Assembly (NCBI RefSeq): GCF_019320115.1
Contig: NC_089582.1
Location: forward strand, 118,566,657 to 118,630,656
Direction of reading: 5' to 3'
Length of the DNA stretch: 64,000 nt
Origin: Miscanthus floridulus
Taxonomy: Eukaryota > Streptophyta > Magnoliopsida > Poales > Poaceae
Under the pieces are notes generated by a model. It made no database searches, was not told the DNA's origin, and saw only the letters and a list, made by a program, of their open reading frames with translations. This document shows, piece after piece, positions 10,563 to 23,402 of this stretch. The position numbers were made by a program, and so were the translations under genes. Each line of letters begins with the position of its first letter. The stretch's first letter is position 1.

Positions 10563-10996
10563 TGTCAATATGGCCAGGCAATTTGTTTCTTCAACTCGAT
10601 ATGCCAAACAATTACTACTGTAAGTAAATTTATGGGTTCAAATTTCAATAAACGAAACAGCACTTCGCAGAATTATCGAACTCTTAGATTATGAAATGTT
10701 CTTCAAACGAGAATGCAACTTTCTTTGAACAATGTGTTATTGCTAGCGTGACTGTTGTTCATTGTGGCAATGTTAACGTCATCTACATGATAGCGGATCC
10801 TGTACATTTTCATCCTACGAAGCGCATAAGATCAACATCCATTTCGCCCTTCCGCAAGAAAGTTGTCCAAGTGTGGTTGTATTGTTTCAAAAAATAGTCA
10901 GCTGTGGTTGTTACGTGTTCCTTTATCTCACCAATTCGCAGATATAACTAATGACCAAAGGATTGCATATACTGCTGTTTAGAGTCTTTGCGTTGC

Positions 10997-11133
10997 GCCC
11001 GGTTCGTTTGGGCTTGTTTGGCTGATAAATCATGACTGAAAGTATTATTGACTGATTTAGTATGAGAAAAAAAATAATATCCATTTACTAAAAAAGTACG
11101 ACTTATAAGCCAATCAAGCCCAAGCGAACAGGG
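10997..11133. mobile_element. MITE of the GCCTGTTCG family, copy 2
   Basis: The left end is GCCCGGTTCGTTTGGGCTTG; the right end has AAGCCCAAGCGAACAGGG. The core GGCTGATAAATCATGACTG matches copy 3 at 23288. The sequence up to the LON2 stop at 11667 shows no gene that I can recognise. It probably includes the LON2 3' untranslated region and terminator. Confidence 0.65.
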
Positions 11134-11666
11134 AGGATGACTCCCATTTTGACTCCAGGTGGATATTAAATTAAAGAAATGTAACACATATTTTGTAACA
11201 CAAGTGGTTCCGACCTATATGTAACCTATATGTATATGTATATTATATATTATTAAAGTCACCCAACCCCAAAGGACGTATGATCATTCTCAATCTCTCT
11301 AGTTTTGACAACCTCGTTTTAGTTATTTTTCCCTCGAATAGATTACATATACACCCATATTATCGACAGAGAAACCAACCAGTGTTCCTCCCAGATTCGT
11401 GTTGGGTCTGTGCGTAACGATCAACAGCTGGTGTCGCAAAAATATGTTGGGAATCCCAGCAGAGGAACGAGCTTATCTTCTCACTGCTCTCCGAATTCTG
11501 ACCAGTATACACATTCCGGATGCGAAGCCTAACCAAAGAGGGCGTGCCAAGACCTGTGCTGGCAAGAGAGCCAGGCTCTTACTCTCAGACTGTTGATCAT
11601 TCGTGGTACTGTGACTGTGACGATGATCCTCCGAAGCAAATATCCATATCAAAGGCGAGTTGGATG

Positions 11667-11675
11667 CTATAACTT
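11667..11675 (-). other. Peroxisomal targeting signal (SKL) at the LON2 C-terminus
   Basis: The last sense codons before TAG are TCC AAG TTA, giving Ser-Lys-Leu at the very end of the protein. This is the canonical PTS1 recognised by the PEX5 receptor. It sits in the terminal exon 11750-11667. Confidence 0.92.
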
Positions 11676-14600
11676 GGAGCGAGATCTAAGTGGGCATCCT
11701 CCTTCGAAAGCATGGTCGAGTACTTCCTCAATGCGCTTCACAAGCAGAATCTGACAGCAGCAAAAATTTAATAAGCACCAAAAGGCCAATTTCACCCATA
11801 CCCTCTTCCACAACTACATATCAAGAGGTTTTGTGTTTGAATCTAGTTTGCGAATACCCCTAAAGTGCACGAATCTAGCTTTAGTTTTCGTAGCTCCAAG
11901 GCTCAGAATATCGTCAAAGATTACACCGAAGTACCAAACAGCTGCCCAAGCAACATGCAAACAAACAACATACCTCCATGCCAGAGAGAATTGGTGATGG
12001 AACCTCTGATAAGTCCTTCAAGTTCCTTTCAGGTAAAATTACTCTCTTGATTCCATATCGATGTGCCGCAAGTACCTAAATTCCACAGAATTATGTAGTT
12101 AAATAAAGCAGAAGGGTACCAACACAAAAATGATTAAATGTTCCACATTTTCCAAGTGAAAAGATAAAAAAAAGGAAGCGGTTAGGCAATGGTCATGCAC
12201 CTTGTCCTTAACACCACCAACTGGCAATACAAGGCCCCTTAGAGTCATCTCTCCAGTCATAGCAGTATCTGCTCTGACTTTTCTGTTACTAAAAAGTGAC
12301 ACCAGTGCCGTTACCAATGTCACACCTGCAGAAGGGCCATCCTTTGGCACAGCACCAGCAGGAAAATGTATGTGAATATCACGGCTCTCCAATAAATTGA
12401 TATCAGAAGTAGGTGACAAATTGAGGTCGGCAGCTCTTGCTCTCACCTGTAAAGATCAAGGTCGTATTGTAGTTACAAAACAATGGATTATTCGATTTGA
12501 GATGTCCCAACATGCAAAACTAATCAATTAAGCTTGTGATATTTAATATAAATAGAATTTTGCAAAGAAAATACAGTTAAAATTCCAAAGCTTCAACATA
12601 GGGATGCAAGTGGGTACGCAATGATAAGAACACAGAGGTGCTAACAGGTGGCAATGCCATTCTAATTTATTTTAGCTAGTTGTGGGTCGACCCCAAAATA
12701 ACCCAAAACAATGGAACTTGCAACCTCTATCCACCAGAGTTTAAATAAACATAGAAGCATGAATTCGTCAACGCAAATAAGGTTTGTCAAACGATTTCAA
12801 TGCTGTTACATGTAATATGTACTATTTGTGTATGCATGTATATAGCTGGACTGGGCCTGGGCCGTGTGCTTCCTATAGCCAGCTGGCTCTCTCCTGTATT
12901 TATTATGGACAGGTATAGGAGTTTATGGATAGGGATAGGGAGGAGATCTTGTCTGGTTATGTTTATAAACCCAAGATCTCCTCCGGACTATATATACATG
13001 TAACCCTGTACCTTGATCAATCAATCTACAATTCCAAGAAATCTTGTTTACTTTCAAATGTGGATAAATGACAGGACAAGAAGATCCATACCCATGTCAG
13101 AGCTAGCTGCGCTGACTCCTTAATAACATCACCAAGCTGCCCAGTCAAATGCAAGTCACCCTTGCCCACCATGGCTGCAGCCTCCACAAACTGAACTTCC
13201 CCACCAACCGAAGTCCAGACAAGACCAACTGAAACTCCTGGGCTTGCTACACGATCTGCAGCTTCTCTATCATCAAATCTTGGAGGCTGTACCACAAACA
13301 ACAAGTTCCTGTTTAGATACAACGAAAAGAATGATAGAACTCTGTATTTGTCCATGAAATTGTGTTTAAACATGATATCATACCCCAAGTACTTTTTCTA
13401 GCATAGCCTCATCAACAATCATAGGAGATGGATTTTCGTAAGTGTTTGATATATCATGCTCCATAGGAATAACTTCCATTTCAACTTCACCACCATCAGC
13501 AAGCCTCGAATCAAGAAGAGTTGTAGTAATTGGTTGCATTTCCTTGCCAAGTCTAAGAGTTTTAACTTGCTCTGCAACCTTAACAGCAGCTGCACGGGCC
13601 AACGCAGCTAGGTTCCGCTCAAGATTGCGCACACCAGCTTCTCTCGTGTACCTCTCGATGATCAGTTTGACCATAGCCTGCACAAATGACCAGCAAGTAT
13701 ACATCATTGAACACAAGGAAGAAAAAAATAGAATGAAGCTGTAAGACAACTCCGCGAAGACTAGCAACTAGCTAGACTAAGATAGACACAAACACCAACA
13801 GAAAATAAAAGGAAAAGAGGAAGGAAAAAAACGAAAAAAAGCTCGCCATTAACAAACAGCTGGACGACTAGGTGTAGGATCAAGGCCATAAGGTATTCAA
13901 TCCTTTCACAAGTTAAGCACCAGAGCTTTGCCTCCTCAATGTCGGGCATCCGGGAAGCGCCATCAAACACACAATTATGGTGATGTTCCCATAACCACCA
14001 TGCCACAAGAATTACCATGAACTCAGTTCTATTGTCTAGGTTTCCAGAAAAAAAGAGTTCTATTGTCTAGCAGAAAACTCATTTGTCGCAAGCATGGTGA
14101 AAATGCAGAATATAGCAAAAGCAAAATTTCCAACTTGTGAACAAATGAGCTAAAAGTTGTTTCTTGCTAAATTAGTGAAAAAAGCATCTCAAGACACAGA
14201 AAAAAATTCCAACAACTGAATAACAGCAGTCCAAACAAACATTGTAATACCGTTGGTATATTTATATTCACAAATAGAATATCACACTTCCTACATAGTA
14301 AGAAGTATAGCATTTGCAGTTGCCATTTTAAAGTGACCATAAATGCCTTTTGCCATCAACGTGCTATAACTTATAGTTAAAAAGGAGCAAAAATGATAAA
14401 TTATGTTGGCAATGAAAGCATTTTGGCATTCATTATTTTCGTGGACATGCATTAATGAAATCAACACGGTATAGAAAGTGAAGACTAGGAAAGGTGCAGC
14501 AGAAACTCCAGCTGTGTCATACCTCAGGAATCTGAAGATTTGTCATACTCAAGCCATGCTGCTCCAATACCCTTGGTATGAGATGTTTCATGGCTATTTT

Positions 14601-17600
14601 TAACTTCTCTTCAGGTGTGTAGCCTGGCAGCTCAATGACTTCCATCCTATCTAACAGAGCAGGGGGTATAGGTTGCATCCTATTGGCAGTTGCAACAAAT
14701 ATGACTTTCGACAGGTCGAACGGCACATTCAAATAGCTGGTGATCATATTAAGGAATTCTTATTATATATATAAACCACAGATCAAGCAGCACAAGCCCA
14801 AAGAATTTGATGGTGAGTATTGAATTCATAAATAAACTAAGAGCTTGGCCTTTGTCTCTGCCAACTGCAATTATTCAACTAAATCAGCAACCCACACACT
14901 ACATGACAGAGTAATGATGGCGTCGTACAACTCACACATGCTTAATAATTATATAAGAAACATTGCCAAGAGAGGTAAAACTGTCCTTCATTTAAAAAAC
15001 AACAAATAAATCATAGCTCCACTTTAACGATAAATGAAAGGATACTGATCGTTGAATGCTTTGTTCTGCTCAGGGTCAAGAACTTCTAGTAGTGCTGATG
15101 CTGGATCGCCACGTACATCAGAACCAGTCTTGTCAATTTCATCTAGAAGCATCACTGGATTGCTCACAGATACCCTCTGCATTTTTTTAGTAAGAACTCA
15201 TATTTAGAAAATGTTCTATTCAAATAGTTCCTTGAGACATTTAGGGTAATATTTAGAGTTTTTAGTTCATACTTTACTAAACAAACATCATTTAGAAGGG
15301 GGAACTAACAGACCTTTTTGCAATCGCTGTTGAATTATTAATACAAGTAGGTTAGAAGAACATCTCTTGAAAAGAGTAGGTTAGAACTTAGAAGAACAGA
15401 TAAAATAGCTACTTCAGAATGGGAAGAAGAACAGGTTTGAACCTTTAGTCCATCAATAAGTCTCCCTGGCATGCTTCCAATATATGTCCTTCGGTGGCCC
15501 CTAATATCAGCTTCATCCTTTACACCACCAAGAGAGATTCTTATGAATTTTCTGTTCAGGGCCTTTGCTATGGAGGAGGCCAAAGATGTCTTCCCAACAC
15601 CAGGTGGTCCAACAAAACACAACACAGGACCCCTGGCATCAGGTTTAAGCTGCGAGCAAATTAATAGAATTCCATAAGATATAAACTACATTAACCAGGA
15701 TAGGAACGTCTGCAAATAAGAAAAGGATGCACAGATCAAACTACAAACCTTACGAACAGCCAAATACTCAATAATCCTTTGCTTAACTTTTGTTAGTCCA
15801 TAATGATCCTGATCAAGGCTCTCTTTTGCAGCTCTAAGGTCAAGCTCCCTTTCTTCACTGACCTTTTGCCAAGGAAGGTCAGCAAGAAGTTCCAAGTAGG
15901 CTCGAGAGCTACTATAACCAGGTTGCTGAGGTTGCATCTTTCGTAGGCGCCTGTAGAAGAAAGCTAACTAGATACAAAAAACTCCAGTACCACATGTGCA
16001 CAAAGATAAAGGATATGGCATGATAGCTTACCTCATTTCCCTTTGAGCATGCTTCCAAATATTAGCAGGCATTCCTGCATTCTGTATCTTTCTTTCCAGT
16101 GCAGCCACATCATCTTCATCATCATCGTTATCACCAAGTTCCTCTTTTATGGCCCTCATCTGCATATTAGCATGGCCATATCAGATAAAAATGTCTATTT
16201 TGAAAACAGAAGGCCAACTAAAGTTACTCAACACCCCCTTACAAGAAAAGCACTATTTGTTTCTCAGAAGACAGAGGTTGCTGAAACACAAACAGTGCAA
16301 AAGTTCTAGACCCCAAACATGGAGATTAGCAGACAAACCTGCTGGCGCAGTAGAAATTCTTTTTGTGACTTTGATAGCTGCCCCTCAACCTTTTGCGTTA
16401 TTTTCTCAGCTACAAGAATGGACTGCCATCACAAGAAAAAAAAACAAATTAAATTGATACTGACCTTAATAAGACAAAAGGTAAAATTACCACATTAATT
16501 ATTAAATAACAAACTATAAAGTATCTTCACCTGCAGGTGTCTATCTACAAGTTCAGTTGCCTTGGAAAGTCTAACTTTCAAGTCAACTGAATCCAGCATC
16601 GAAAGCTGCTCCTCAAAACTCATCTCAAAGCTAGCAACAAAAATATCAGCTAGCCTGTAAACAGGAACTGTATCAAGAAGCACCTTTGTCCTACCAACCG
16701 TCTTCTGCTTCTGCAGTTAGAAAAAAATAGCGTCATTGTAAGTTAGGCTCATTGATAATTTCAAGTATTTCACTCGCATAGAAGTCAGGCACCATAAATC
16801 AACAAATTGAGGGTATTGCACCCCTTCAATTTGCTACTGTGCCAGCAAAAAGAGCTCACAAGCTCACTGTGCTTCAGGCCCTCACAAATCACTCTTGGAT
16901 CAGTGACATACAAGGAGCATTCTCAGTAGGAGTCCTAGTTGAATTTCTGAATCTCTGGGGCCTCCTCTTCAAGATTGTACTACAACCTGATGTGGAGGTG
17001 TGCACCGTTGGTGTCTTTCATGTTCTGGAGTTTACTCAGCCAAGTCAGCATATGAGGGATTCTTTCAAGGATCTATTCAGTTCCGGCCATGTGACCGTAT
17101 TTGGGACACTAGGGCTCCTAGCCAGTGTCATTTCTTTATGTGGATTGTGGCTCATAAATGTTGTTGGCCAGCAGATCAACTTTGAAAATGGGGACTGCCA
17201 CATCCTGACAGATGTCCTCAGTGTGAGGAGGCTGAAAAAACTATTGATCATTTGCTTACTAATTGTGTGTTTGCAAGGCAATTCTGGTCACACTTCTACG
17301 ATGGTTTGGCTTACAATCCTTGTCACCCTCGCTGGATGATTTATCCTTTGAGGACTAGTGGAACAAGACCAATGATGGGGTCGATGGACAGTTGCAGCAA
17401 GGGACCAATTCCCTAATCATTCTAAGGGCATGAACTCTTTGGAAGAATAGAAACCATTGTGTTTTGATAACTCTCTGGTAAGCATGGCTGGTGCCTTATT
17501 GCTTGCCGAGGGGGAGGCCATACTTGGCTATGGCCAGTGGTCAGTGCTAAAGGGCTGCCCTTCTTATCAGCCTTTGCCCCTAGTGAATAGGTTGCTCCAG

Positions 17601-19903
17601 GTCGTGATCTCTATGAAAGCAGGAGTGAATGTAATTTGTGAACTGTTCAGTAAAATCAGGGGGCCAAACTTGAAACCTTATACTAGTAAACAAAAGAGAT
17701 AAAGTTCTGCATGAAATATTTACCTGTTCTAGAACAGAAATTAGTTCCATGGCAGTAGCTTTAAACTGCCTAGAAAGAGCGATAAGATCTGGGTCTTGCT
17801 CTGCCTGCTCCAATTCTAAAAATTTACAGACATATTAGTAATAAAGATGTAAAAGTCTGTTTTAGAACAAGTGACCTCAAAGAAGAAGAAAAAACAGATG
17901 GATAATTGCATCATCCTTTAGGAAAGGATGTCTTTAAGATACATTAACCTTTAAGGTATAAGGTATTGCATGAGAAGAAACTGTACTTATGTGCTATGCT
18001 ATAAAAACCATAAACTTAAGACTACAATGATCAGGTAAACAGACAGAACAAAACAAGTTTCTTTTATTCAAAACTTTACCAGTCTTTGTCATGTCAAGGC
18101 GTGAAACACGGGCAACATGGTATGGTCCTCTTGCACTTAGTTCCTGAACGTTGAACCTACATAGACCTTCAAGAACAACAATGTATGTAACCCTTCCACT
18201 TGGCTTCTCCACCCCTCTGGAAAGGTGTAAAGCTCTGGCAGCAACTCCCCTGCACATGGAAAAACAAAGTTAAGGAAAAGTTAAATAAAAAATGCATAAG
18301 GTAGTGAAAGATTGCCTGCAATATCATAATTGCATAAAAAAATGTGTAACGTAAATTATCTATAATCCCACCATATTTCGTCAGTGTATGTGCCCATAGG
18401 TTCAATATAGATTAAGTTATAGATGGAAATAATAAATACAAATATTCATAGTTCAGCAAATCTTTCGTAGGAAGAAGTAGGTTAAGCACACATGATGTTA
18501 AAATATGAAAAACTGTGCATGCTTACAATGCACACTCCTCTAGCTAAGCTTATTAATCGAAACTGTGTGAAAAGTCCCTTGGGCAGATTACTGGGTGAAA
18601 AATATCTGCTCATTGTCAATCTATATCAGCCATGTTTTATCTCAGACAACTGTAGGCTAATGACCGTTGCACTTGTGTGCTCACATGGCATACACAGGGT
18701 AAAATAAATAAAAAGGCAAACATTTGCCTCCATCTATTATTCATGTTTGTAGAATAGAATGCAGTATAAACCCCATTGTTATATCCACCAACAGTCAACT
18801 CCCACACCTGAATGTGTTTATCTCTATAACCATGTTCATGAATAAAATACAAGCATTGGATGAGCAAAGATAGTGATGTCACACACTTGCTGTGCCAGTG
18901 AATGGGCTCCTTCCCATTTTTTGTGTCCTGCCTTGATGACTCTCCTGCAGAACCGCCAACCTTACTGCCTCCTTCACCTGAATCACTGCCCACACCTACA
19001 AGAGCGATAACAACTGCAGGAAGTAAATGCATGTCCACAATGGCCAGCAATTTTGCTCATACAGCAAAAATTCGAAGCCACAGTCTTTATCTCACCAGGA
19101 GACAGCAAAGAGCCAACAGCTGTTGCCTCCGAGTCTCGCACAGGAAGTACCCCGATCAGGCCTTTCTCTTCCTTCTGCCAGAGCTCTTGCTCCACCAGCT
19201 TCACACTGAAGAGGCAAACAACCACACCGACAAAGTCACAGACCAAGTAAAAATCCAAAACAATCTGCAAATTTGTTTTCCTCCCACATAGTCAATATAC
19301 ATCACAGTAAGCCGTCTCCGAAGGGAGCTCGACCACACAAGGGACCAAACTGCATGTAGAAAAGTCGGACACTAACGGAAAGGTGGGAAACGGACGCGGA
19401 ATCTGTCGGCCCCCTAAAGCAACAGGCCACTGAAAACACCAAATTCAATGAACGCATCAAATTGAGACAAGAAATCTCAAAATTTCCTGTCTGAAGCGAG
19501 ATAGCTAAATTTACTTAATTCGCATACGGCTCCAAAATTTAAGCGCAAGGAGTCGCAATTTTGTAGCAAGTGGGGGTAATTAGATGTAGCACAAACCACG
19601 TGTCTACTAAACATTTCCGATGGGGAGAAAACCTATATAAAGAAAATAAACTCCCAGAACTGAAAACCCTGAGCCCGATACGCCGACAGCGCACCAAATT
19701 AATCCTCAAAACCAAAATCGAAACCCACGCCGCTGATCGGGCGGCGCTACAACCTCTCGACGGTTGGTGCAGGTGCAGGGGCAGGGCACTCACCTACTGG
19801 GGTTTGTGCAGCGGATCCGCACGATGGCGCCAGGGAGCAGCACCTTGTTGCGGAAGGGCAGTATGGCGAGCCGGCTCGGCAGCTCCACCGGTGAGTCCGC
19901 CAT
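11667..19903 (-). CDS. LON2: Lon protease homolog 2, peroxisomal; 17 exons, complete
   Basis: This is an ATP-dependent Ser-Lys protease of the peroxisome matrix. Exons: 19903-19794, 19205-19096, 18995-18887, 18249-18080, 17815-17724, 16710-16531, 16422-16339, 16159-16032, 15950-15749, 15649-15443, 15176-15046, 14736-14523, 13677-13384, 13286-13092, 12446-12201, 12075-11974, 11750-11667. These sum to 2658 bases (885 aa plus stop), all borders GT-AG, with no internal stop. The start is [20 protein letters not shown]. The N-terminal Lon domain spans exons 1-6. Walker A GPPGVGKT is at about 409-416 and Walker B VMLLDEID at about 472-479. The catalytic Ser of DGPSAG is at about 781, with the dyad Lys at about 824, 43 residues on as in E. 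coli Lon. The last codons read SKL, a type-1 peroxisome signal, which separates it from mitochondrial and plastid LON1-type proteins. The last two exons are short. Introns 5, 12 and 14 contain transposon fragments, yet the frame is intact. Confidence 0.95.
12838..13030 (+). mobile_element. LTR-like fragment in LON2 intron 14
   Basis: The stretch ends CTATATATACATGTAACCCT, then TTGATCAATCAATCTACAATTCC, in the style of a small copia LTR 3' end. A near-inverted GGAGATCTTG/CAAGATCTCC pair lies inside. The other LTR end and target duplication were not found. Confidence 0.4.
13770..14025 (-). mobile_element. LINE 3'-end fragment in LON2 intron 12
   Basis: The minus-strand peptide [20 protein letters not shown], then EEAKLWCL, is the usual tail of plant L1-type ORF2 just after the reverse-transcriptase zinc-binding domain. 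It is in the same orientation as LON2. The rest of the element is missing. Confidence 0.6.
16830..17690 (+). mobile_element. LINE ORF2 C-terminal fragment in LON2 intron 5, antisense to the gene
   Basis: The plus-strand peptides include [19 protein letters not shown], then [22 protein letters not shown]. This is the zf-RVT (reverse-transcriptase zinc-binding) region of L1-type LINEs, with frame changes around it. It enlarges this intron to about 1 kb. No endonuclease or RT core remains. Confidence 0.7.
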
Positions 19904-20100
19904 GTCGGGCACGCAAATCGCGTCGATGCCGAGAGGTGGGGAGGGGGAGGGGGAGGGGGAGGGGAGGCGCACCAGCGTAGCAGACTATTTATGAGAGCCG
20001 TGTCGAGCTCAATCAGGCGGAGTCGAGGGTTTGCTTTGCGAGTGCGGGTGGTGGGGCCGGCCGGCGGGTACGGAACTCTCCGGGTGAGTCGTAGTTTAGG
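19904..20100 (-). promoter_or_regulatory. LON2 5' leader and proximal promoter
   Basis: The leader on the minus strand has a CT-rich run (CCCTCCCCCTCCCCCTCCCC) within 19936-19965, followed upstream by GC-rich sequence. No clear TATA box was found. From 20100 to 21680 I see no gene: only a short tandem repeat at 20443-20489, a segment at 21181-21299 that resembles 20170-20275, and AT-rich spacer. Confidence 0.4.
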
Positions 20101-20169
20101 CCGGACCGGATGGTAGCGGGGCCCAGGTGGCAGTGAATGGTGTCGACGTGGCGCGCTATGGAGATAAGA

Positions 20170-21299
20170 GTCGTCGGCTCGCCGCGGCGTGTGGCGCTGG
20201 TTCGTTCAGACCGCCGTAACGGTGGGGAACGGCACGGGCCGTACGGTAGATCGAGGCCGTCGGTTTTGTGGGTCCGAACTGACGGACGACGCAGATCTGC
20301 GAAGCGTGCACGTGGAGATTTCTTGGTGCCATTTGGACCATATGGATGGATCTTGGCGTGCTAATTTGAGCCTCTCTGGAAGTCGTTGAGGGGGTAGTTG
20401 CGCCGTGTCATGGTAGTAGATCACTAGATGGATTCTTCGTCTTTCTTTTAGGGCAGCTCCGGCCCTCTTTCTTTTAGGGCAGCTCCGGTCACTGACACAG
20501 TTCGATGAAACAGAGTTCGGTTCGTGGAATCGGTGATTGCTCGAAAGAAAGGAAAGCTTCACAGGCCACCACGTCAATGCTTTGCATGGTAAAAAGAGTT
20601 TTTAATTGGAGCAGACTAGCAATGCACCGCAACAAGACCAATACGTACGTCCTGAAATCGAAATTTATATGATTGTTAGACTAAGTTGTTCTAGCTTATA
20701 TGAACATGCGGTGTGAGTCCAAATCACATATAAAATATGAAGGGCGGAGGAGTATTGTTTTTTCTTGATGGTTAGACCAAAGTCTTGGACTGTTAGTTGT
20801 AAGACTCAAGGAGTGGAGTCGGGAATGAAGGTGACAGAATGGAGTGGAATAGTGAAAATAGCAATGGTCTATCTTCAAGGCACTATTGATAGTGAATATA
20901 TTACAATTAGCGGACCAAAGTGGCCTCTTACTATTTAGTATGGATGATGTGTGGTTTGACTTTTTCGTCGAGTTCGATGTTAACAACGAGTAGTCATATT
21001 CTATGGCGTTCTCTGCTCGATTTGTTTCTCCCGCAGCTCGAGTTTGAAGTGCCCTGAAGCTACAGAAGCATGACAATTAATTTCTCCTTTAATTATTCGA
21101 ACTACTTTAGGAGCCATCTGGGTAGGGCTCCTCTTCGGCTGCTGCTCTGGTTCCTCCGGAGCCAAATGGTTTAGCAGGAGGAGCCTGTCACCGTAGTGTA
21201 TGGTACAGGTTCATTCTCGTTCAGCTCAGGCTGTCGTAACGGTGGGCTAACGGTATGGGTTGTATGCTACATCAGACTATCGGAGGCGTCGGTTTTGTG
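20170..21299. repeat. Two related copies of a LON2 upstream segment, about 1 kb apart
   Basis: The segment around 20197-20271 (CGTAACGGTGGG, then GGCCGTCGGTTTTGTG) recurs at about 21210-21299 (CGTAACGGTGGGC, then GGCGTCGGTTTTGTG) in direct orientation with moderate divergence. The 900 bases between them have no gene I can recognise. Confidence 0.55.
20443..20489. repeat. Short tandem duplication (about 27-base unit)
   Basis: TTTCTTTTAGGGCAGCTCCG occurs twice in succession, upstream of LON2. Confidence 0.8.
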
Positions 21300-21689
21300 T
21301 TCAATAGTGCACCGCACTGCTGTTTCTCTCTAATTTTCCTGCTGGTGACATCATTTATTTTAGAATTTTGGATATTAGATCATCAGATGTATTTTTATTG
21401 TGTGCATAACAAATTAACAATCTTCTCCTTTATGAACTATGAACCATTCAGAAACAGAACCAAAAGCAATAGTTTCACTGAATTATTGCATGAATTCGTA
21501 TAACTTAATTATACACCTAGGAGGTGATTGGTGCATGTATGAGTCGTCTGGCTTGTATCTGAGAGTCAGGTTGCGTGGGACAGGTTGGACGTATACATGA
21601 TCACTATAAGTCTATAACCTGAGACATAACATGAAGTTTTGGATCCATTCAGCGTTAACTAAGGCTCAATCTAGTCTACCAATGATGTG

Positions 21690-22772
21690 TCTAGCACCAT
21701 CGGGTTAATTGGCTCAATATATCTAATTTGGGTCAGACTTGTTTGGAGCAAACATTATTCAGGTAATCGTTTACCAACCTTGCATGGTCACCAACATGGT
21801 TCTTTTCGGTGGCGAGATGTCTTAAAGCTTCAGCAACAGTTTAAGGGTATGTCTTCTGTAACTTTGGCCAATGGTGCAACTCGCTTTCTTTGGCTTGATC
21901 TTTGGAATGAGACATACCCTGAGCTTTTTTCTTTCTACAAGAATACAACCATTACCATTCAGTCGGTTGCACATGCTCCTCAATTCCACGATTTGTTTCA
22001 CCTTCCCCTGTCACCAGAAGCTTTTGCTCAATACCTGCAGTTTTATTTGGTCATGCAAAGCCTTCAGTTACAGCCCACCAATGATTCTTGGACCTATATC
22101 CGGGACTCTTCTATATTCACCGCCAACAGAGCTTATAAGCAACTCATGGGACAACAACAAGTTGATCAGAGCTATGGCAGGTTATGGAAATCTAGTTGCC
22201 AAAACAAGAGAAATTTTTTCTTTTGGCTCTTACTTAAAGATAGGTTAAGTACCAGGGCCTCCTCAAGAGAAATAATATGTTTCTCAAAGGCTATAATTGT
22301 GTTTTTTTTTCAGCCTGGGCATGGAGGAAGACCTCTTTCATCTTTTCTTCCATTGCTCCTTCGCCACCAGTTGTTGGTACACGCTGAACTTGATGGTCCC
22401 TAACACCACATAAGTAGAATCCATCCTCTTGAGCTTCAAATCTCAGCTTCAGCTTCCCTTCTTCATGGAGATAATTGTCACAATGTGTTGGGCAATTTTG
22501 ACGATGCGTAATGATGCAATTTTCAACATTCTCCATCGATGCATCGTTGCAAGCAAGTCTTCGAAGAAGGAGTTTGCTCTAGTTATTCTTAGAGCAAAAA
22601 ACAAGTTCCACCTCTCTATAGATTCATGGCTAGAAGCTTTTGTGTAATCTTGTTTATTTATTTTTTCATTACTTTTTTTGTTTCTTGAACACTTGTTTGG
22701 GGACCTGTCTTTTTCATTTTTAATAAAATTCCAGTAGGGGCTCCTACCCCTCCTATTTCATCAAAAAAATAT
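21690..22772 (+). mobile_element. 5'-truncated L1-type LINE, ORF2 tail with 3' end
   Basis: An open frame at 21687-22403 codes for the segment after the reverse transcriptase: FRWRDVLKLQQQFKG, then FLWLDLWNETYPELFSF, then the zf-RVT part SWTYIRDSSIFTANRAYKQL and RLWKSSCQNKRNFFFWLLLKDRL. The frame breaks at a T-run near 22302. The 3' end reads AGTAGGGGCTCCTACCCCTC and finishes in a short A-tract, the same style as the larger LINE at 50562-57038. It is a dead copy. Confidence 0.8.
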
Positions 22773-23287
22773 CTAACTTGGAACTAAGGAGGAGGCAAAC
22801 TCAGAGATGAAAAGTCCCTATAGAAAACTAATTCAGTAGCTAATTAAAATGGCATGTCCATTGATTGACTATCTCATGAAAAATCCAAGGTCCCAAGAAG
22901 ACGGGAGTTTCCAAACTACTCCACAGAGATGTCCTCGGAAAATTTGGTCCGGCGTTGCGCGACCCTCGTGCTTCCCCTATAAATTTTTGTGGGAATATTG
23001 GCTTCGGCAATGCAACATTATTCTCCACCAATATCTCATGTTTTGTGTTTACTTTTTTGTTTGGCTTGGGACGTGGTGACGCTCATTTGTTTCACTAGAA
23101 AACTCTTACATTATTCTCCATCGATATCTCCCAGCAAACCATTATCTAAAAAAAATCTCCCAGCAAACCAAGAATGATTTTGCTGGAGTGGGGGTCCCTA
23201 TCTTTGAGAGGAAATGTTTTTAGTAATAAAGAGTCGATGTATAATAGTATCTCTCTGGCTCATCGCAACCATCTCACCAAAAGCAAC

Positions 23288-23402
23288 GCCCTGTTTGCTT
23301 GGCTGATAAGTCATGGCTGAAAGTACTGTTGACTGATTTGTTGTGAGAGAAAAATATTGTTCGTTGACTGAAAAAATACAGCTTATAAGCCAAACGAACA
23401 TG
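23288..23402. mobile_element. MITE of the GCCTGTTCG family, copy 3
   Basis: GCCCTGTTTGCTTGGCTGAT at the left is inverted against CTTATAAGCCAAACGAACA at the right. The core GTGAGAGAAAAATATTG is shared with the other copies. The sequence on either side, 22773-24470, contains no gene that I recognise. 23880-24060 is AT-rich MITE-like debris. Confidence 0.65.
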
